64,000 nucleotides of DNA from contig NW_026516708.1 in the NCBI RefSeq assembly GCF_025766255.1, positions 186,001-250,000 on the forward strand, given 5' to 3'. Each line of letters opens with the position of its first letter. The first letter of the stretch is position 1. Positions 1 to 12,101 of this stretch are shown in pieces. The notes under the pieces were generated by a model. It had not been told where the DNA came from. It made no database searches and worked only from the letters and a program-made list of their open reading frames with translations. A program made the position numbers and the translations under genes. Source of the DNA: Zychaea mexicana (lineage: Eukaryota > Mucoromycota > Mucoromycetes > Mucorales > Lichtheimiaceae).

Positions 1-2428
1 CTCATTTCTGGCTTTGCAACAAAAAAAGCCGCAGGTGATACAATCGTTCCTGTAAACGGAGAGACGTCGATCATTTGCAAGTCTAGAATGCTGCAGCGAC
101 AAATCGTCATCAAAATCAACAAACACGATACCAAGAGTTACATATAAATAGATTGACTGAATAGTACTATCATACTACCACACTATCAGAAACCAGCGGA
201 ATACGGTCCTCATCGACGGGTAATTTGCTTATGCTGTCGTTTCTGCCGATGATATGGTCTGAAGAAGCTTTATTACATACTAAAACCAAAAATAGTGTTT
301 CGAGGGGTTGCTTCTCTTTATCACTATAGTACAGAGCCAACATCTCTCATCGTTCTTACTTCTATCATTTCGCTGGTAGCAGCGTTGACCCAGGTTCCAC
401 TCACCGGATTCCAGGCTAAAAAGAGTTGTTTGCAAGCGTCTCGTATACATGGTGATCGTCTTTTGTCGTAGCACACGAATTCCTATTTTTCTTCTTGTAG
501 CACAAGATTTCATGCAAGCTTAGCTGCTAGTAGTTTAGCTAGTGATGTCCCTAATAAATTGCGTAGGACCATGTGCTGTGAGAATAAAGGTGTCATCAAG
601 CACTAGAACGATCCTTGCAAAAAAAAAAACAGAAATAGAAACTTTCATAACTATATACACAGGTGCATAATGGTTATACCTAACGTGCATAAATTTTGTA
701 AGGTTCAAGCCGTACTTTTGTCCCAAGGTGTCTGCAAAAATGCGAACGAGCTTTTTCTATTTAAGTACGGCATTGTTTTGTTAGCGATTTAACGCATCAT
801 CATTAAACACGAAGGATTTTCTAGCATCTTGAACGGACGTCCCACCAGACACTTTTTTCCCTTGGGTGTCTGATGCTAAAAAAAAGTCGGCGTGAGCTTT
901 TTATTTATGGTTGGTGTATCGGGGATTGTCAACCACATGACCCTTGTCTGTTGTTCAAACAGGATCTACGGCCTCACCAAACGGAATTCCGAGAGTGATC
1001 GACCACCATCATGCTTTGTTGCTTGAGAATTAAAGCCGCTTAAACGGCTGTCAAACTTAAACTCTACGTGATTATCATACAGCTGGTTTCTTGCATGTCT
1101 ATAGAAGTCAGCTATGATAAATCATGTATAAGATTTGTACAGCCGTTTCTGTTGACAGAACACCCTATTTTGCTTTTCCTTATTGTAATGTACTCGAAGC
1201 GAGTTTTCATCGCTATGCCGGTTATAAGAATAGAAGCGAAACTCAATTTTCTGGACTCAAAAACGCCGACAAAGCAAAAAAGCTAGCCTAATTGGTGTTT
1301 AATGATCGATGACCTATTAATCAATAACTCCTATTGCGAACAAGTATATTGTTGAAGCGCGCACTCTCCCTCTCACACATCACAGTTGCTGCTTTGGTAT
1401 TAGTTTTCTCTTAAAAATATACCAGGACGGTTACTAGCATACACTCGTCGTTGTGAAACTGCGTTGCTCAGAAATTAGTTGAAAAACTTAACCCATGCTA
1501 ATTTGTTCCTGATTTTTTTGTATTGATTTATCATGAACCATTCACATTGTTTTTAGATGAAAACTAGTGTCTAGTGTCATTATATTTAGCATCCAAACTC
1601 TATTAAATGGCTGATGATGAAGACAAAGAGAATATAGGGCTTCGTGTTGAATGAAAAAACGGACGGAAGAATGAAGGGCGCCACGACGACAATAATCAAA
1701 CACCAATGATGATCGTCACAAGTGAAAGGAAAATACACAAACAATGAGCCACGCGTGCCGAGCCGATGGTCTTAGCCAACGTTTGCATGCATTTGCATGG
1801 CCACGCACAGCAATGTAAAGAGCGACTTCTTGGCTTCTGAATCTTGGTTTCCCTATGCATTGCTGGGTTTTCATCTGAATTTGTTCTAGACTAAAACTTT
1901 TAAGCGCTGATGACGATGATGGAAGATTTTCGCTTTTGACGCTTACGTTTCTAGTTGATGCTGTTGTTATTTACTGGTGGCCATATACAGTATAAGGAGA
2001 CTCGTCCAAAGCCCACAAACAAAACTTGTTTCGAAAGGGGTGTCCCTCCTTTTTTAGCCGCTCATATGATCTTTAGGATTTAGGCCAAATAATAGTATGG
2101 TCAAGTTTTCGACTAACTAGTTTATTGATGGGAATAAACGAATCCCTGGTATGGAAAAGTGTTTTGGGACTATTAGGAAAAACAAATTTTAGGGTGGATC
2201 GTGCCCCTTTTCTCCTCACATTTCGGTGTTGCTGTTCTATGTATAGCACACATAACAGCCGAGATTTCTGTCTTTTGCCACAGCAACACACTAAAAACAG
2301 TAGTGGGGATCATCACATCATTGCTGATGATGATATCACCATTACAGGTCCATTTAGGAAAAGAATAAGGATCGACCAAAAAGTCTTTTTCTAGAGCTCT
2401 CATATGGACGAAAATAGTGTAAAAAAGG
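1..2428. other. Gene-poor left edge
   Basis: I see no supported gene in this stretch. Open frames are short, do not join through plausible splice sites and resemble no family I know. Two related segments of about 50 bases at 714-763 and 851-909 share a CCC-AAGG/TTGG-GTGTCTG core followed by GAGCTTTTT and are probably a decayed repeat. The rest looks like ordinary AT-rich intergenic DNA. Confidence 0.5.
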
Positions 2429-2436
2429 TATAAATA
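2429..2436 (+). promoter_or_regulatory. TATA box of the Ala/Gly/Ser-rich gene
   Basis: TATAAATA lies 113 bases upstream of the chosen ATG at 2549, with a pyrimidine/CA-rich leader between them. This is the spacing expected of a strong fungal core promoter with a short 5' leader. Confidence 0.6.
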
Positions 2437-2548
2437 CCAGACAGTTTGCTACGTGTTCCATCCTCATTCAAACAACTCACAAACTCTTCAATCCTTTTCC
2501 TTCTCTCTCTTAACTCCCAAGACAAGCAACCCAATCACATCACACAAA

Positions 2549-3103
2549 ATGGTCGACTACTACGCTCAATACCAAAACTTCGTCAAGCGCCAGGAAGCCG
2601 GTGCTTCCGACCCTGCTGCCGGTGGTGATGCCGCTGCCTCTGACCCTGCTGCCGGTGGTGATGCCGCTGCCTCTGATCCTGCCGCTGGTGGTGATGCCGC
2701 TGCCTCTGACCCTGCCGCTGGTGGCGAAGCCGCTCCTTCTGGTGACGCTGCTGGTGCCGCTCCTTCTGGTGATGCCGCTGCTTCTGGTGACGCTGCTGGT
2801 GCTTTGCCCTCCGGTGGTGCTGAAGCCTCTGGTTCTGATGCTGCCGGTGGTGCCGCACCTACTGATGGTGCTGCTGCCGAACCTTCTGGTGGTGCTGCTG
2901 ACGCTCCTGGTGGTGCCGCTGGCGCCTCTGGTTCTGGCGCCGAAGCCTCTGGCGCCGAAGAATCCGGTGCTTCTGGTTCGATCTCTGGTGGAGCCGCTGA
3001 AGAGACCACATCCGCTGCTACTTTGAACCAGCCTTTCTTGCCTTTGCTCCAATTCTTCCTGATTGCCCTCATCTCCTGGAGAGTCTTCCGTGCTTCGCAC
3101 TAA
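2549..3103 (+). CDS. Ala/Gly/Ser-rich repeat protein with hydrophobic C terminus (184 aa)
   Basis: Single-exon gene of unknown function. I chose the ATG at 2549 because it follows a CA-rich leader and starts the compositionally distinct protein; an in-frame upstream extension to 2453 would read through the leader. After about 19 ordinary residues ending in KRQE, the protein has four near-identical decapeptides (ASDPAAGGDA type, roughly residues 21-60). Degenerate Ala/Gly/Ser/Pro/Glu sequence follows to about residue 155. The last 25 or so residues are hydrophobic (LPLLQFFLIALISW) and end RVFRASH. There is no N-terminal signal peptide, so the C-terminal segment could be a tail anchor; a GPI signal would normally need an N-terminal signal as well. 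Codon use is strongly biased to GCC/GCT and GGT, which suggests high expression. The low-complexity body means homology searches will be uninformative. Confidence 0.7.
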   Translation: MVDYYAQYQNFVKRQEAGASDPAAGGDAAASDPAAGGDAAASDPAAGGDAAASDPAAGGEAAPSGDAAGAAPSGDAAASGDAAGALPSGGAEASGSDAAGGAAPTDGAAAEPSGGAADAPGGAAGASGSGAEASGAEESGASGSISGGAAEETTSAATLNQPFLPLLQFFLIALISWRVFRASH

Positions 3104-3869
3104 ACTGCACAGCTATATCGAACCTTGAAACAAATCCTTCCTTTCCCCTACCTTACATTTTGTGTATTGAGTAGTATGTAGAGATTATTTTTCTATCCTT
3201 TTGTAAAATCACCACCCATCACCGCTATCTCCTCCCCTCCGCATATATCTTCCAGAATTTTGTTATCAAACAAAATAAATTATTTTAGGTTATAGGCCAT
3301 TATAACAAGAATCAACCCGTTGCAGTTTCTCTGGCGCTGCATGATTCTATGCGCGTGTTTATTGATATATCTATACTGTGATGTTTATCTAAGCCATTTG
3401 TAAAATAAAGTATATAGTCCTATACAGAATCCGCTTTTACTGATATCTCGTTGCATAAAAAACCATTTTTATTCAGTCGTTCATACCATACCTCTTTTAT
3501 TTTGTCCGCTATATATATCTGAAGATCGACTTTTTTAAGCATATGTTATACATACAAATAGTCAAAATATCTTCTCACAACTTCTACTCCTCCAAAAGAA
3601 AAAGCAGAGGCTATGCTGTATAATGATTGAACAACTACCTCCACCTGTCTGTTATTACTTGTTAATCTTCGGAGAAATGAATTGAGAAATAGGTTTACGT
3701 AGAAAAAACCGCCAATATTGGATGATAAATGTCTGTTCAGGAGGTGCAGTACAGTATTATCAAAGAAAAAGTATTCAGCATTTTCTACATGTACCAATGG
3801 TTAAATTGATCTAGTACTCTCCTAACTATCGAAAAGCAGTATTGTGCCACGTAAATAATCGCGTCTGAT
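3104..3869. other. Intergenic, downstream of the Ala/Gly/Ser gene
   Basis: AT-rich sequence with several AATAAA-like runs just after the stop (for example around 3270) that could serve as 3' end signals. No supported gene is seen. Confidence 0.5.
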
Positions 3870-5300
3870 ACATCATATCCCCGTTAAGAATCGCATATTC
3901 TTTGTCGATATCAGATAGTGTTGTTTCTCCGTTAAATCAAAATAAAAATAGACGCGGATTCCTTTGGATGCCGTCGTTCGGGCAGTAGCGCCAAAACAGT
4001 CTCTGTTTTCTTCTAAGGTTAAAATTATGGGCCATGCGAAACGATCACTATCGTCGTCCAACAGCACAAGGTCCACCAAGGAATACAGTTTTGCTTTTAT
4101 AGTGTCCAAGACAGTGAACGAGAATTACTAGTTTCCAGTCAAAATTCTCGATGTAGGTCTTCCGAGTCAGGTGGTAATTCGTCAAGCGTTCAAGTAATGA
4201 TATCGTTTCCTGGATTTGCCGTATAACTAGCAATAGGAGTGCAAGTCACGTGTAGTAATCTTCCGTTGACATTGACGTTTAAAACTCCTATGGCACTGAA
4301 ATGAGGTTCACTTATATGAGCTCACTAACGCCAGTCCACGATGGTAGATAATACATATTGGTCGTATTTCTGCATTCATGAAAAAGCTCTCTTTTTCCAA
4401 AGCACAGGATGAACTTATCTTTTTCGCCAGGTGACCATAAGAAAATCGACCATGAAGTCTAGTATGGGCTGCTCATAATCGACGGTTACATCCTTCATGG
4501 TATCAGGAATAAGATTCCCAAACGCAAATACTCTATCGTGCTCTTTCGCTGCTGATGCGCGTATGTGTATGTCTTCAAACGTCACTTGCATTCCACCTTT
4601 TGTCGGCGGCGATTTCCATATATCGGTTAATCATTTCATACCACCAAGCATGTACATTGCGACCCACAAAAAGCAATCGTTGAGAAAGGAAAGCCTCTTC
4701 TAGGGTCCATACGCTGTAATTATTCCGATTCTTACATGCCCAGTCATTCTATTTACGAGAAATTATTCTCTCTTGTTTATCCGCATGCTATGTACTTCAA
4801 GAACCAATACCAGGGTGCACTAGGCGTTTCTAGTGATTGTTTGTGCATATAGTGTGTGTCTCGCGATGCTTCTCCGTGAAATCGTTTTGGATGATGTACA
4901 TACAATTGGTCATACCAAATATTTTTAATGATAGACTTTTATATGATTGCTGGATAATGACTTCAAACTCGACGAACTTGATTCCATTGTCGACCTTGAG
5001 CGTAAATATGACTTTTGTGATAGCTGCGGTCGACGCGCATTGCCTTGCTGGTGCCTTGTCCAGAACCATGTGTCCGAAATGATCCCAAGTATAGGACACG
5101 TATAGTACATTTCATTCACGGAGGAGCCGTGAGCCACTTTTATGTCTGGTGTGCGAACGAGTCACGTTGGATTAAATGATGGTCTTGATAGCTGGTGAGG
5201 GATTCTTCGCATCATAAAATGCATCGTCAGGAGCCGCGGATAATCGAACGACGAGTGTTATTGTCTTGTCCCGTATGCAATATGTATCTGCAACACGCTG
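3870..5300 (-). pseudogene. Decayed HET-like (heterokaryon-incompatibility-type) gene, relic 1
   Basis: Minus-strand fragments in shifting frames follow the order of fungal HET-domain proteins. In gene order they are SYTWDHFGH (near 5,090), FVEFEVIIQQSYKSLS, FTEKHRETHTICTNN (near 4,850), SVWTLEEAFLSQRLLFVGRN (near 4,700), IRASAAKEHDRVFAFG (near 4,550) and LPSWTG (near 4,350). A tail in the 3.9-4.2 kb range reads in two overlapping frames. Stops and frame changes separate the blocks, and no single frame or simple intron set joins them. The relic at 31.5-32.2 kb shares the WTLEE..LS..LL.VGRN block. In Ascomycota, HET proteins trigger cell death when incompatible hyphae fuse; the role in Mucoromycota is unknown. 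Family assignment is by motif order, from memory. Confidence 0.55.
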
Positions 5301-6013
5301 TGTTTTTATATCTCTGAGTTGTCGCTAACTGTCTCGAAAAGTTTGACCTGCATGTCTTTCTATAGATTCACAATTACGTCAATGATGCAGAAGAGTTTAG
5401 CGCTAATGCGAGAAAGTAGTTTCTGAAAAAGTGAGTTATGTTAAAGGGTATAAAGATATCGCTTGTAGTATAGATCAAAAACTGAAAAAGAAGCAGTGTG
5501 CTTTTACATATTGGAATTCTAATGGTGAGGCCGGGTGCACAAAGCTTAGTCAAAGAGCTATACCGAAACCTTGGTAGACCGTTTCGCAAACGGATGACAA
5601 ATGATGGGGCCTATCAGCTTTCCTGCTGTAGTTTGGGGTTAATTCATTCCAAAATGCCGCAAAAGCTTATATAGCAGTGATGGTAGACTTGCAAATAACA
5701 CTTGGGTGAAAAATCATTTATATAGCATCTTTCTACTAGCTCGTGCAATAAAAAAAGGGGATCCGTTGGTGCCTTTTTGCTTCCAACGGAAGATAAATTT
5801 TCGAATACCTTGGATACGTAAATCTGGTGGCATTTTTGTAGTCGCTATCATAGCATAGTGGTAGTGGTGATTAAAGCGCCCACAGCCACTATAACCATTT
5901 TTGGGATGGAACAGGAGTGTAGGTTTCGTGTAACTTTTCCTGCCAGCGCATTTTACTTTATAGCCCAATGAAACTCTGCAAGCCAAAACGTTTTCCCTTT
6001 ATATTCTTGACGC
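5301..6013. other. Intergenic, upstream of RFT1
   Basis: No supported gene. It probably holds the RFT1 promoter: a GCCCAATGAAA segment (CCAAT-like) lies at about 5,963 and an AT-rich TTTATATTC lies just before the start codon. Confidence 0.4.
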
Positions 6014-8069
6014 ATGGCCGACGATAAAGGCAGCAGTAGCAGCAGAAGGCGTGTTGCCGACACCAGCAACAACAACGACCAATCCACCAAAACCAATAGA
6101 ATTGACGACAACAACAACGATAATGACAATTTACTCGCCTCATCAGCCAAAGGTGCTGGCTACCTTGTTTTGCTCCAGTTTGCTTCGCGCATGTTGACTT
6201 TTGGTCTACACCAAATTGTATTACGGTACACCAGCGCTGAAACGCTTGGCATTGCGTCTGTCAAGTTGGAATTACTCTTGTCAACCATTTTGTTCATTTC
6301 ACGCGAAGGTTTTCGATGTGCTTTGTTGCGTGGCAGCAGCACCAATGACACGAGTTGCGATGGTGACAACAACGTAGGCGACCGCAATGACAAAGGACAA
6401 CGACAAGCTGCCAACGATACCAATGAACAAAAAGTGACCAACTTGGCCTACATTCCAACTGCCATCGGTCTCGTCACGACATTTCTCGCGTGCAGCTACT
6501 ACTTGTCAATTATCGACGCTGCGGCGGCGGCCAAATACCCTTACTATCGCACATCCGTCGTATTATTCGGTACAGCAGCATTTGCAGAATTATTAGTCGA
6601 GCCACTGTTTGTCTTGGCCATGAATCGGTTGTATTTCCAACTCCGTGTTTCGGTCGAAGGCGTGGCGGTTCTTTTACGATGCTTTATTACGTTTGGATTG
6701 ACTTTGGCTGGTGCGTCCGGCGGTGGATCATCGTCTTCACATAATGCCTATGGCGTGTTGGCTTTTGCAGTAGCACAATTGGCGTTTGGATTGACCATGG
6801 CTCTTGGATATATGGGATTCTTTTTGAAAAAAGTGCGCGAGAATGAGATCGATCTCGATACTTTGGTTCCGAAAAAGCTTGTTGGCGGTGATGGAAGGTA
6901 ATCCAACTTCTTTGAGGTTGCTGGTGGATGGCGGAGAAAGAGAGAAAAAGAAAAGCAGTGGTTTTCATTATTAAATATAATAGATCGTACTGGTTCGATA
7001 CGCAAATGCTCAATTTGGCTACTACATTGACAAAACAATCGCTGTTGAAACACGTGCTGACAGAGGGCGACAAGATGTTAATTTCGGCATTAAGCACAGA
7101 CGATAATCAAGGCGTCTATGCTTTTGTTGTCAACTATGGTAATGTAATTTTTTAAAAAGCAACAGTTGTAGTTACTAAGATTAAGGACTCGTCTCAACGT
7201 TGAATAGGATCTTTGATCGTGCGGATACTTTTCCAACCCCTCGAAGAAGCCAGTCGCACGTTTTTTTCCAAGTTATTATCAACACCCAACAAAAACAACA
7301 CCAAAACAGCTACCGACGTGATTCTTCTGATGCTTCGATTCCACGTGATGCTCGGTCTTTTATTCATTTGTTTCGCCACCAACTATACCGCGACCTTGAT
7401 TGACTTGCTGGTGGGCAAAGAATGGTCGACCGCACGCAACGCACCTGCCGTGTTATCCATGTACTGTCTCTATGTGCCGGTGATGGGTATCAATGGCATT
7501 ACAGAAGCATTTGTCCAAGCCGCCGCATCCAAGGCCGACTTGACAAAATTGAGCTACTACATGATTCTCTTTTCGGCCTGTTTCATGGCGTCTGGGTACT
7601 TGTTTATGAGTGTGTTGGATATGGGCGCCATTGGGTTGGTCTTGGCAAACATGGTGAATCTGTCGATCCGAATCGGATATAGCTGGCATTACATTACACA
7701 GTATTTTGCGCAACGAGGACACACAAACGAAGAAAATGGAGTAGGAGTAGTATTAAAAATACGACAATGGTTTCCAAGCACAGTGACGATTGCCGCATTC
7801 GTTGCATCGTGGGCGATCACTCGATGGAGCGAAGAGAAGGTAGGGTGGGGAACATTCCATCAAAAGGTGACGCATATCGCTCTTGGCGGTCTGTGTTTCC
7901 TGGCAGTCGCTGGTACGACGTAAGTTAGTTGCGATTTGATAAATAAGACGAGGTCTATGTAGTTATATAGAAAGTCCAAAGGAATGACATCTCTTTAATT
8001 AGGGCATGGAGAGAGCGTGGTTGGATCCAAGACTTGCGACGATTGGCTAAGGCACAGAAGAGTGCATGA
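6014..8069 (+). CDS. RFT1: RFT1-like protein of dolichol-oligosaccharide translocation (605 aa, 4 exons)
   Basis: Exons 6014-6897, 6984-7138, 7208-7919 and 8003-8069 join in phase to 605 residues; yeast Rft1 is 574. RFT1 proteins are polytopic ER membrane proteins needed for Man5GlcNAc2-PP-dolichol to reach the lumenal face during N-glycan assembly; whether they are the flippase itself is debated. Recognisable blocks are FASRMLTFGLHQIVLRYTS near residue 60, FISREGFRCALLR near 97-110, QSLLKHVLTEGDKMLIS in exon 2, and NYGSLIVRILFQPLEEASR across the exon 2/3 junction, which is the most diagnostic. About ten hydrophobic segments are visible. The first 40 residues are Asn/Asp/Ser-rich and variable. 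Each junction restores a codon (AG|A, G|GA, AC|G), and the read-through alternative at the first acceptor meets a stop. Confidence 0.93.
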
Positions 8070-8731
8070 TCTGCTGCTGCTGCTGCTGAAGGTGGCTGCT
8101 GTTGTTATCAGTTAATGAGATCTAATTTTCGATTAAGAAGGCTGAGTTTGCTTTTCTGTACCTGCATTAATTGGTTTCCAATAAATAAATGAGCTTTGGA
8201 CTTGTCGGCCTTTCCAGACAATCTTTTTTTGTAGTGGTAGTTGTTATTACTGGTGTTGTTCGTTGCTCTCATGCGCGTTGTGCTGTAGTAGTACATGATG
8301 ATCTTTCAAAAGGAACAGCGTTCCGATCTACCGGATTGCTGGCGGTCTATCTGTTTGTTTTTCAGCTACTGCATCTACAATTATAGCAGGTTGTTGATTC
8401 TTGTAGTAACTCGGGCCCCTCTAATCAATGCAGACTGAAAAGATCATACGGATTTACCGGGGATGATCGTATGAGATGATGATAGAAGCGAATCACGCAG
8501 GCTTTTGAAAGGAAGTGAGAGTGCGTGCGTGCGCATACGATTTCTAATATTACAGGTGTGTGTGTGTGTGGTGCGTCGAAGAACAAGAGCAAAGTTTTCG
8601 AAAGAGAAAATTGGGCAGCCCGTCGTCGTTCGTCCTTTTCCCGACGAACAACAAGAATGTGTCACTGCAGCCCAGTTCACCCATATTGGAGCACGCACGC
8701 GATTCCCCCACACACGCAACGTACGTTTTAC
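8070..8731. other. Intergenic between RFT1 and the secreted-protein gene
   Basis: No supported gene. A short CTG/CAG run directly follows the RFT1 stop (8,071-8,100) and a GT-rich run lies near 8,556. Confidence 0.4.
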
Positions 8732-8738
8732 TATATAA
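8732..8738 (+). promoter_or_regulatory. TATA-like element of the secreted-protein gene
   Basis: TATATAA lies about 156 bases upstream of the ATG at 8894. It is followed by a long pyrimidine/CA-rich leader, typical of fungal 5' untranslated regions. Confidence 0.4.
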
Positions 8739-8813
8739 CTGCCGTCTCTATATCTACCCTGCCCTTTTCTTCTCTTCTCTCCTCTCTCTTTTGATTCTTC
8801 ACCCTGTATACTT

Positions 8814-8822
<9 letters not shown>

Positions 8823-8852
<30 letters not shown>
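8823..8852 (+). repeat. (CA)n microsatellite in the 5' leader
   Basis: About 14 uninterrupted CA units lie within the pyrimidine-rich leader, roughly 40-70 bases before the start codon of the gene at 8894. Confidence 0.9.
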
Positions 8853-8855
<3 letters not shown>

Positions 8856-8893
8856 CCCACCCCCTTCCCTTTTACCAACGCAAAACACAAAAG

Positions 8894-9873
8894 ATGCCCA
8901 CCCGTCGTGCCTTGTTACGTGTAGCTGTCGTCGCCAGTGCAGCTCTATTCACCTTCACTTACGCCGCCCCACTTGACCAACAACAACAACAACAACAACA
9001 ACCTTTCGTCGCCACCTCTCCTACTACCACCTCCGCCGACAACTGCAACAAGCTCGTCATTCCTAGCAGTGTAGCTGTGCAAAACAGCTTGTGCGAATAC
9101 TATGAAGATATCGTCGACCAAGTCATGGAGACTGTTACCAACAGTATCTTTGCGTCTGCCTCGCACTCTTTCATGACTGTTCGTCACTACCAAGTGACAG
9201 GCCATGGTAAATGAAATAGCAACTCTTACTTTCTTTAGACTCGGTATAGCTAGCCTGCGTGTCTCCGTGTATAAAATTAACTGTTGAAAAAAAAACAATA
9301 GATCAATGCAAAACGTCGCTGCCTTCATTTGTTCACGCACTCGGTGACCACCTGACACTTGTTCGTTCCAATCTGTTGGCATCCGTTCGACCATTGGTCC
9401 AAACCGATCTCGAAGTTATTCTGCCGCTTACCAAGATCACTTCTTCCGAACTTGCCCTTTACACACGTGTCAATGATGCCGTGATTCACTTGAACCAACG
9501 ATTGGCTGAACAGTTGGGCCAGATGATCAATGTCAACGAAGCAGCCAATATAATCATCAGCCAGTCTCTCGTTGATAATCGGTACTTGGCGCACTGTACC
9601 GGTCAAAACTCGCCTCAGTTGCAATTTGAGCAGTTGGTTGCTGTTCTCACATCATTTTTCCAACCAAAAGAAATGCCTCAGCTGCAAGGACAAGAAGAGC
9701 AACAAAAGCCTCGTCATCATCGATCGATTGAAAACAACGAGGCCATGATCATGACCCGTTGGTTGCACTCGTGGTTGTCTGAAATTCCAGGTATCCTGAC
9801 AGTCGAATTTGATAAGCGCATGCATGAAGCTGTTCAGTCTGTCCTCGAAGACTTTTTGACCGAGGATGAGTAA
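8894..9873 (+). CDS. Small secreted protein of unknown function (294 aa, 2 exons)
   Basis: Exons 8894-9206 and 9302-9873 join in phase (G|AT gives Asp). The N terminus is a clear signal peptide: basic MPTRR, a hydrophobic stretch (VAVVASAALFTFTYA) and a likely cut after AYA/AAP near residue 25. A Gln run (about 8) and a Thr/Ser segment follow. The mature body is largely helical-looking, with a few cysteines (DNCNK, SLCEYYEDIVDQV, DQCKTSL, AHCTG) that could pair outside the cell. The C terminus is acidic (FLTEDE), and no GPI or transmembrane segment is visible. I do not recognise the family. Secretion is supported by sequence; any function in the wall, in binding or in virulence would be guesswork. 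Confidence 0.82.
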
Positions 9874-10480
9874 ACGACAATCAGCATGTCTTTTCTATGG
9901 GAACCTATATACTACAGCTTTTCTACGAACAATATCCAAAGAACAACCATCAAGCCAGCATCATGATTATATCGCAAACGATCCGATACCCTTCTTCTTA
10001 CGACTGCCTCTATAACGACGATTCATCTCAACTACGACACTACACACATCCTTACCAAGCCAAAACTGTACCAACAACGGCGACGATGACGACTTTAAAA
10101 TAACGCCTTTTCTTCCTTTGTAACAACCTTCTTTTTCCTACACACTCTCAAGACGTTGCTTCCTTCTAGACAAAGTAGCCCTAATGTTCCACTAGTTCTC
10201 CCTTTCCGATTTCTTTGTAATACTACGCCCTACCTGTACATACTATACTAATCTATAGCGCTGCTTTGTCGCCCGCTCTCCTCCTTGACGTCTATAATCA
10301 CTCGAATAAAAAACAACAACAAACGTAACAATATCAGTTGTATGCTAACACTATATATAATTATCTTGCAGACAGTGTGTCACTATTGGTATGTAGTATG
10401 TGATAGTAATAATAGTAGTATTACAGATTACAGGTATACAAAGTATCAATGATAGATAAAAGTAGTAAGCGTGTATCCTT
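9874..10480. other. Convergent intergenic region
   Basis: Shared 3' space between the secreted-protein gene (+) and the dehydrogenase (-). An AATAAAA signal lies at about 10,304 on the plus strand. No gene is supported. Confidence 0.5.
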
Positions 10481-12101
10481 TCATGCGCGGATCAGTGCTT
10501 CCGCCTCGGGAATTGTCAGACCGCAAAAATCAAGAGCCGCCTTCCATGCCTTCTCGACATTCTTACATCCAGGAACGGGTTGCCTCACTGTACTTGACCA
10601 ATATCCACCTGATTCTCTTGGCTTTGTCCCCCTTGCTGCTGATAATTTTGAAGCTGGAGCAAGACACAAATACAATGGAGTAATAGCGCCTTCACTTGGT
10701 GTGAGCATAATGAAATCAAAGACATGGGATGATATGGGTAGTGCAAACAAGGTGGTATGTGAAAACAGGTTTGTTCGCACTGCTCCTGGATGATAGCCTA
10801 TTATGAAACAAAGTTATAATTACCGTGAGACAAAAAAAAGCCTTTTTTTTGTAGAATTATATGATTACAGGATATAGAGCCAAACAGTAATAGAAAAAAC
10901 TTACAGAAAACTTGGACGTTGCCGTGACTATCACGCAAATGTTGGCCGAGGATTTCACTAAGCACTGAAATATACAGTTTGCTGTGTGCATAATGGGTCA
11001 GCCCATCCCATCCATATTCCTTCCGAGCCAACGATAGATCGAGATCGGGTGAGGCGGCATAGAGTGTGGAGCTTGCTGCGAATAGGATCCGACCTTGTTT
11101 TTTGTTCATCCATGGCAACAATAGTAATGACAGGTAGAATGGTGACAGACAGTTCTATTTCAGCTTTCGCATTAGACTGTATAAGTTTCTCATATATACC
11201 AGAAAACAGACTTGCTTCTCTCTTACTGTTTGAAATTGGGCGTCGAATCCATCGGATGTGATATGACATGGTGTGTTCATGATACCTGCGTTATCTTTTT
11301 TTTGGTGACAGATCTCAGTTAATAAAATGCAAAGCTGGTCTCCCTCTTTCACTCTCCCTTTAACTGAGTTTCAACTTTCCAGAACCTTACTTATGAGAAT
11401 ATCAATGCCACCCTTGGGCACCATCCTTTTAACTTTGGCAGCAAATTGCCGGACGCTCTTAATTGATGTCAGTTCCACTGTCAAACACTCCACGTCGTCT
11501 CCCAAGTGGGCTTTTGCTTGCTGTGCATGTTCAGCAGTACGTGATGCTATATACCAACAGAGAAAAAAAAAGTTTAGGCCCATCGTTATTATAGCGACGT
11601 TGTTGTCAAATTTGTTACCAATGATCACTCGAAGTCCAGCTTCTCGTAATCCTCGTGCAACTTCCAATCCTATGCCTGAATCGCCGCCTAAAGGAAACAC
11701 AATCTCTTTATATCAGTATGATGGATGGGATGATTGGCTCGTCCGCGACGCTATCAAGGGAATGTAGTTTTTCACAACTTACCAGTGATGATACATAATC
11801 GACTGTTGTTATTAACTTTATTGTTGCTAGTGGCATAGGTACGAACAAGTTGCTCAGCAGTGTTTGCTTCAATTATACGCTTCCATAATACAGTTGCTAC
11901 GGTGTCTACAACGCCAATTGCATACACTCGAAACCAAGTCGGCACCCAAGCAGGCAAATCGTCGTGGATCATGGTGTTGATTAAAGTCGACCATTGAGAC
12001 TCGTAGGTTTTGGTACCGAATGGTGCAGGTTCAATAGTAGAATGTAGCCATTGCCAAGTGGCTAGAGCAAGCGCGATGACTATACTTATTGCAATGATCA
12101 T
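10481..12101 (-). CDS. Short-chain dehydrogenase/reductase, retinol-dehydrogenase-like (392 aa, 6 exons)
   Basis: Exons in transcript order are 12101-11783, 11687-11619, 11546-11391, 11294-11227, 11154-10905 and 10797-10481; all five junctions restore codons. It is an NAD(P)(H)-dependent oxidoreductase of the classical SDR fold. The cofactor motif TGGDSGIG lies at residues 106-113 (TGxxxGIG). NNAG is at 182-185, the catalytic serine is in AASST (232/233), and YAHSK at 259-263 supplies Tyr and Lys. HPGAVRT follows the last junction, as in retinol-dehydrogenase and WWOX-like SDRs. The first 20 or so residues (MIIAISIVIALALATWQWL) form a signal anchor, so the enzyme is probably bound to ER or lipid-droplet membrane. 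About 80 extra residues precede the Rossmann fold compared with the usual 300-residue members. Substrate unknown; a lipid alcohol or ketone is plausible. Confidence 0.9.

Noticed and set aside
2540..3100. Long antisense frames across the Ala/Gly/Ser gene
   Set aside because: GC-rich repeat codons lack stops in all frames; the sense frame has the TATA box, leader and start context.
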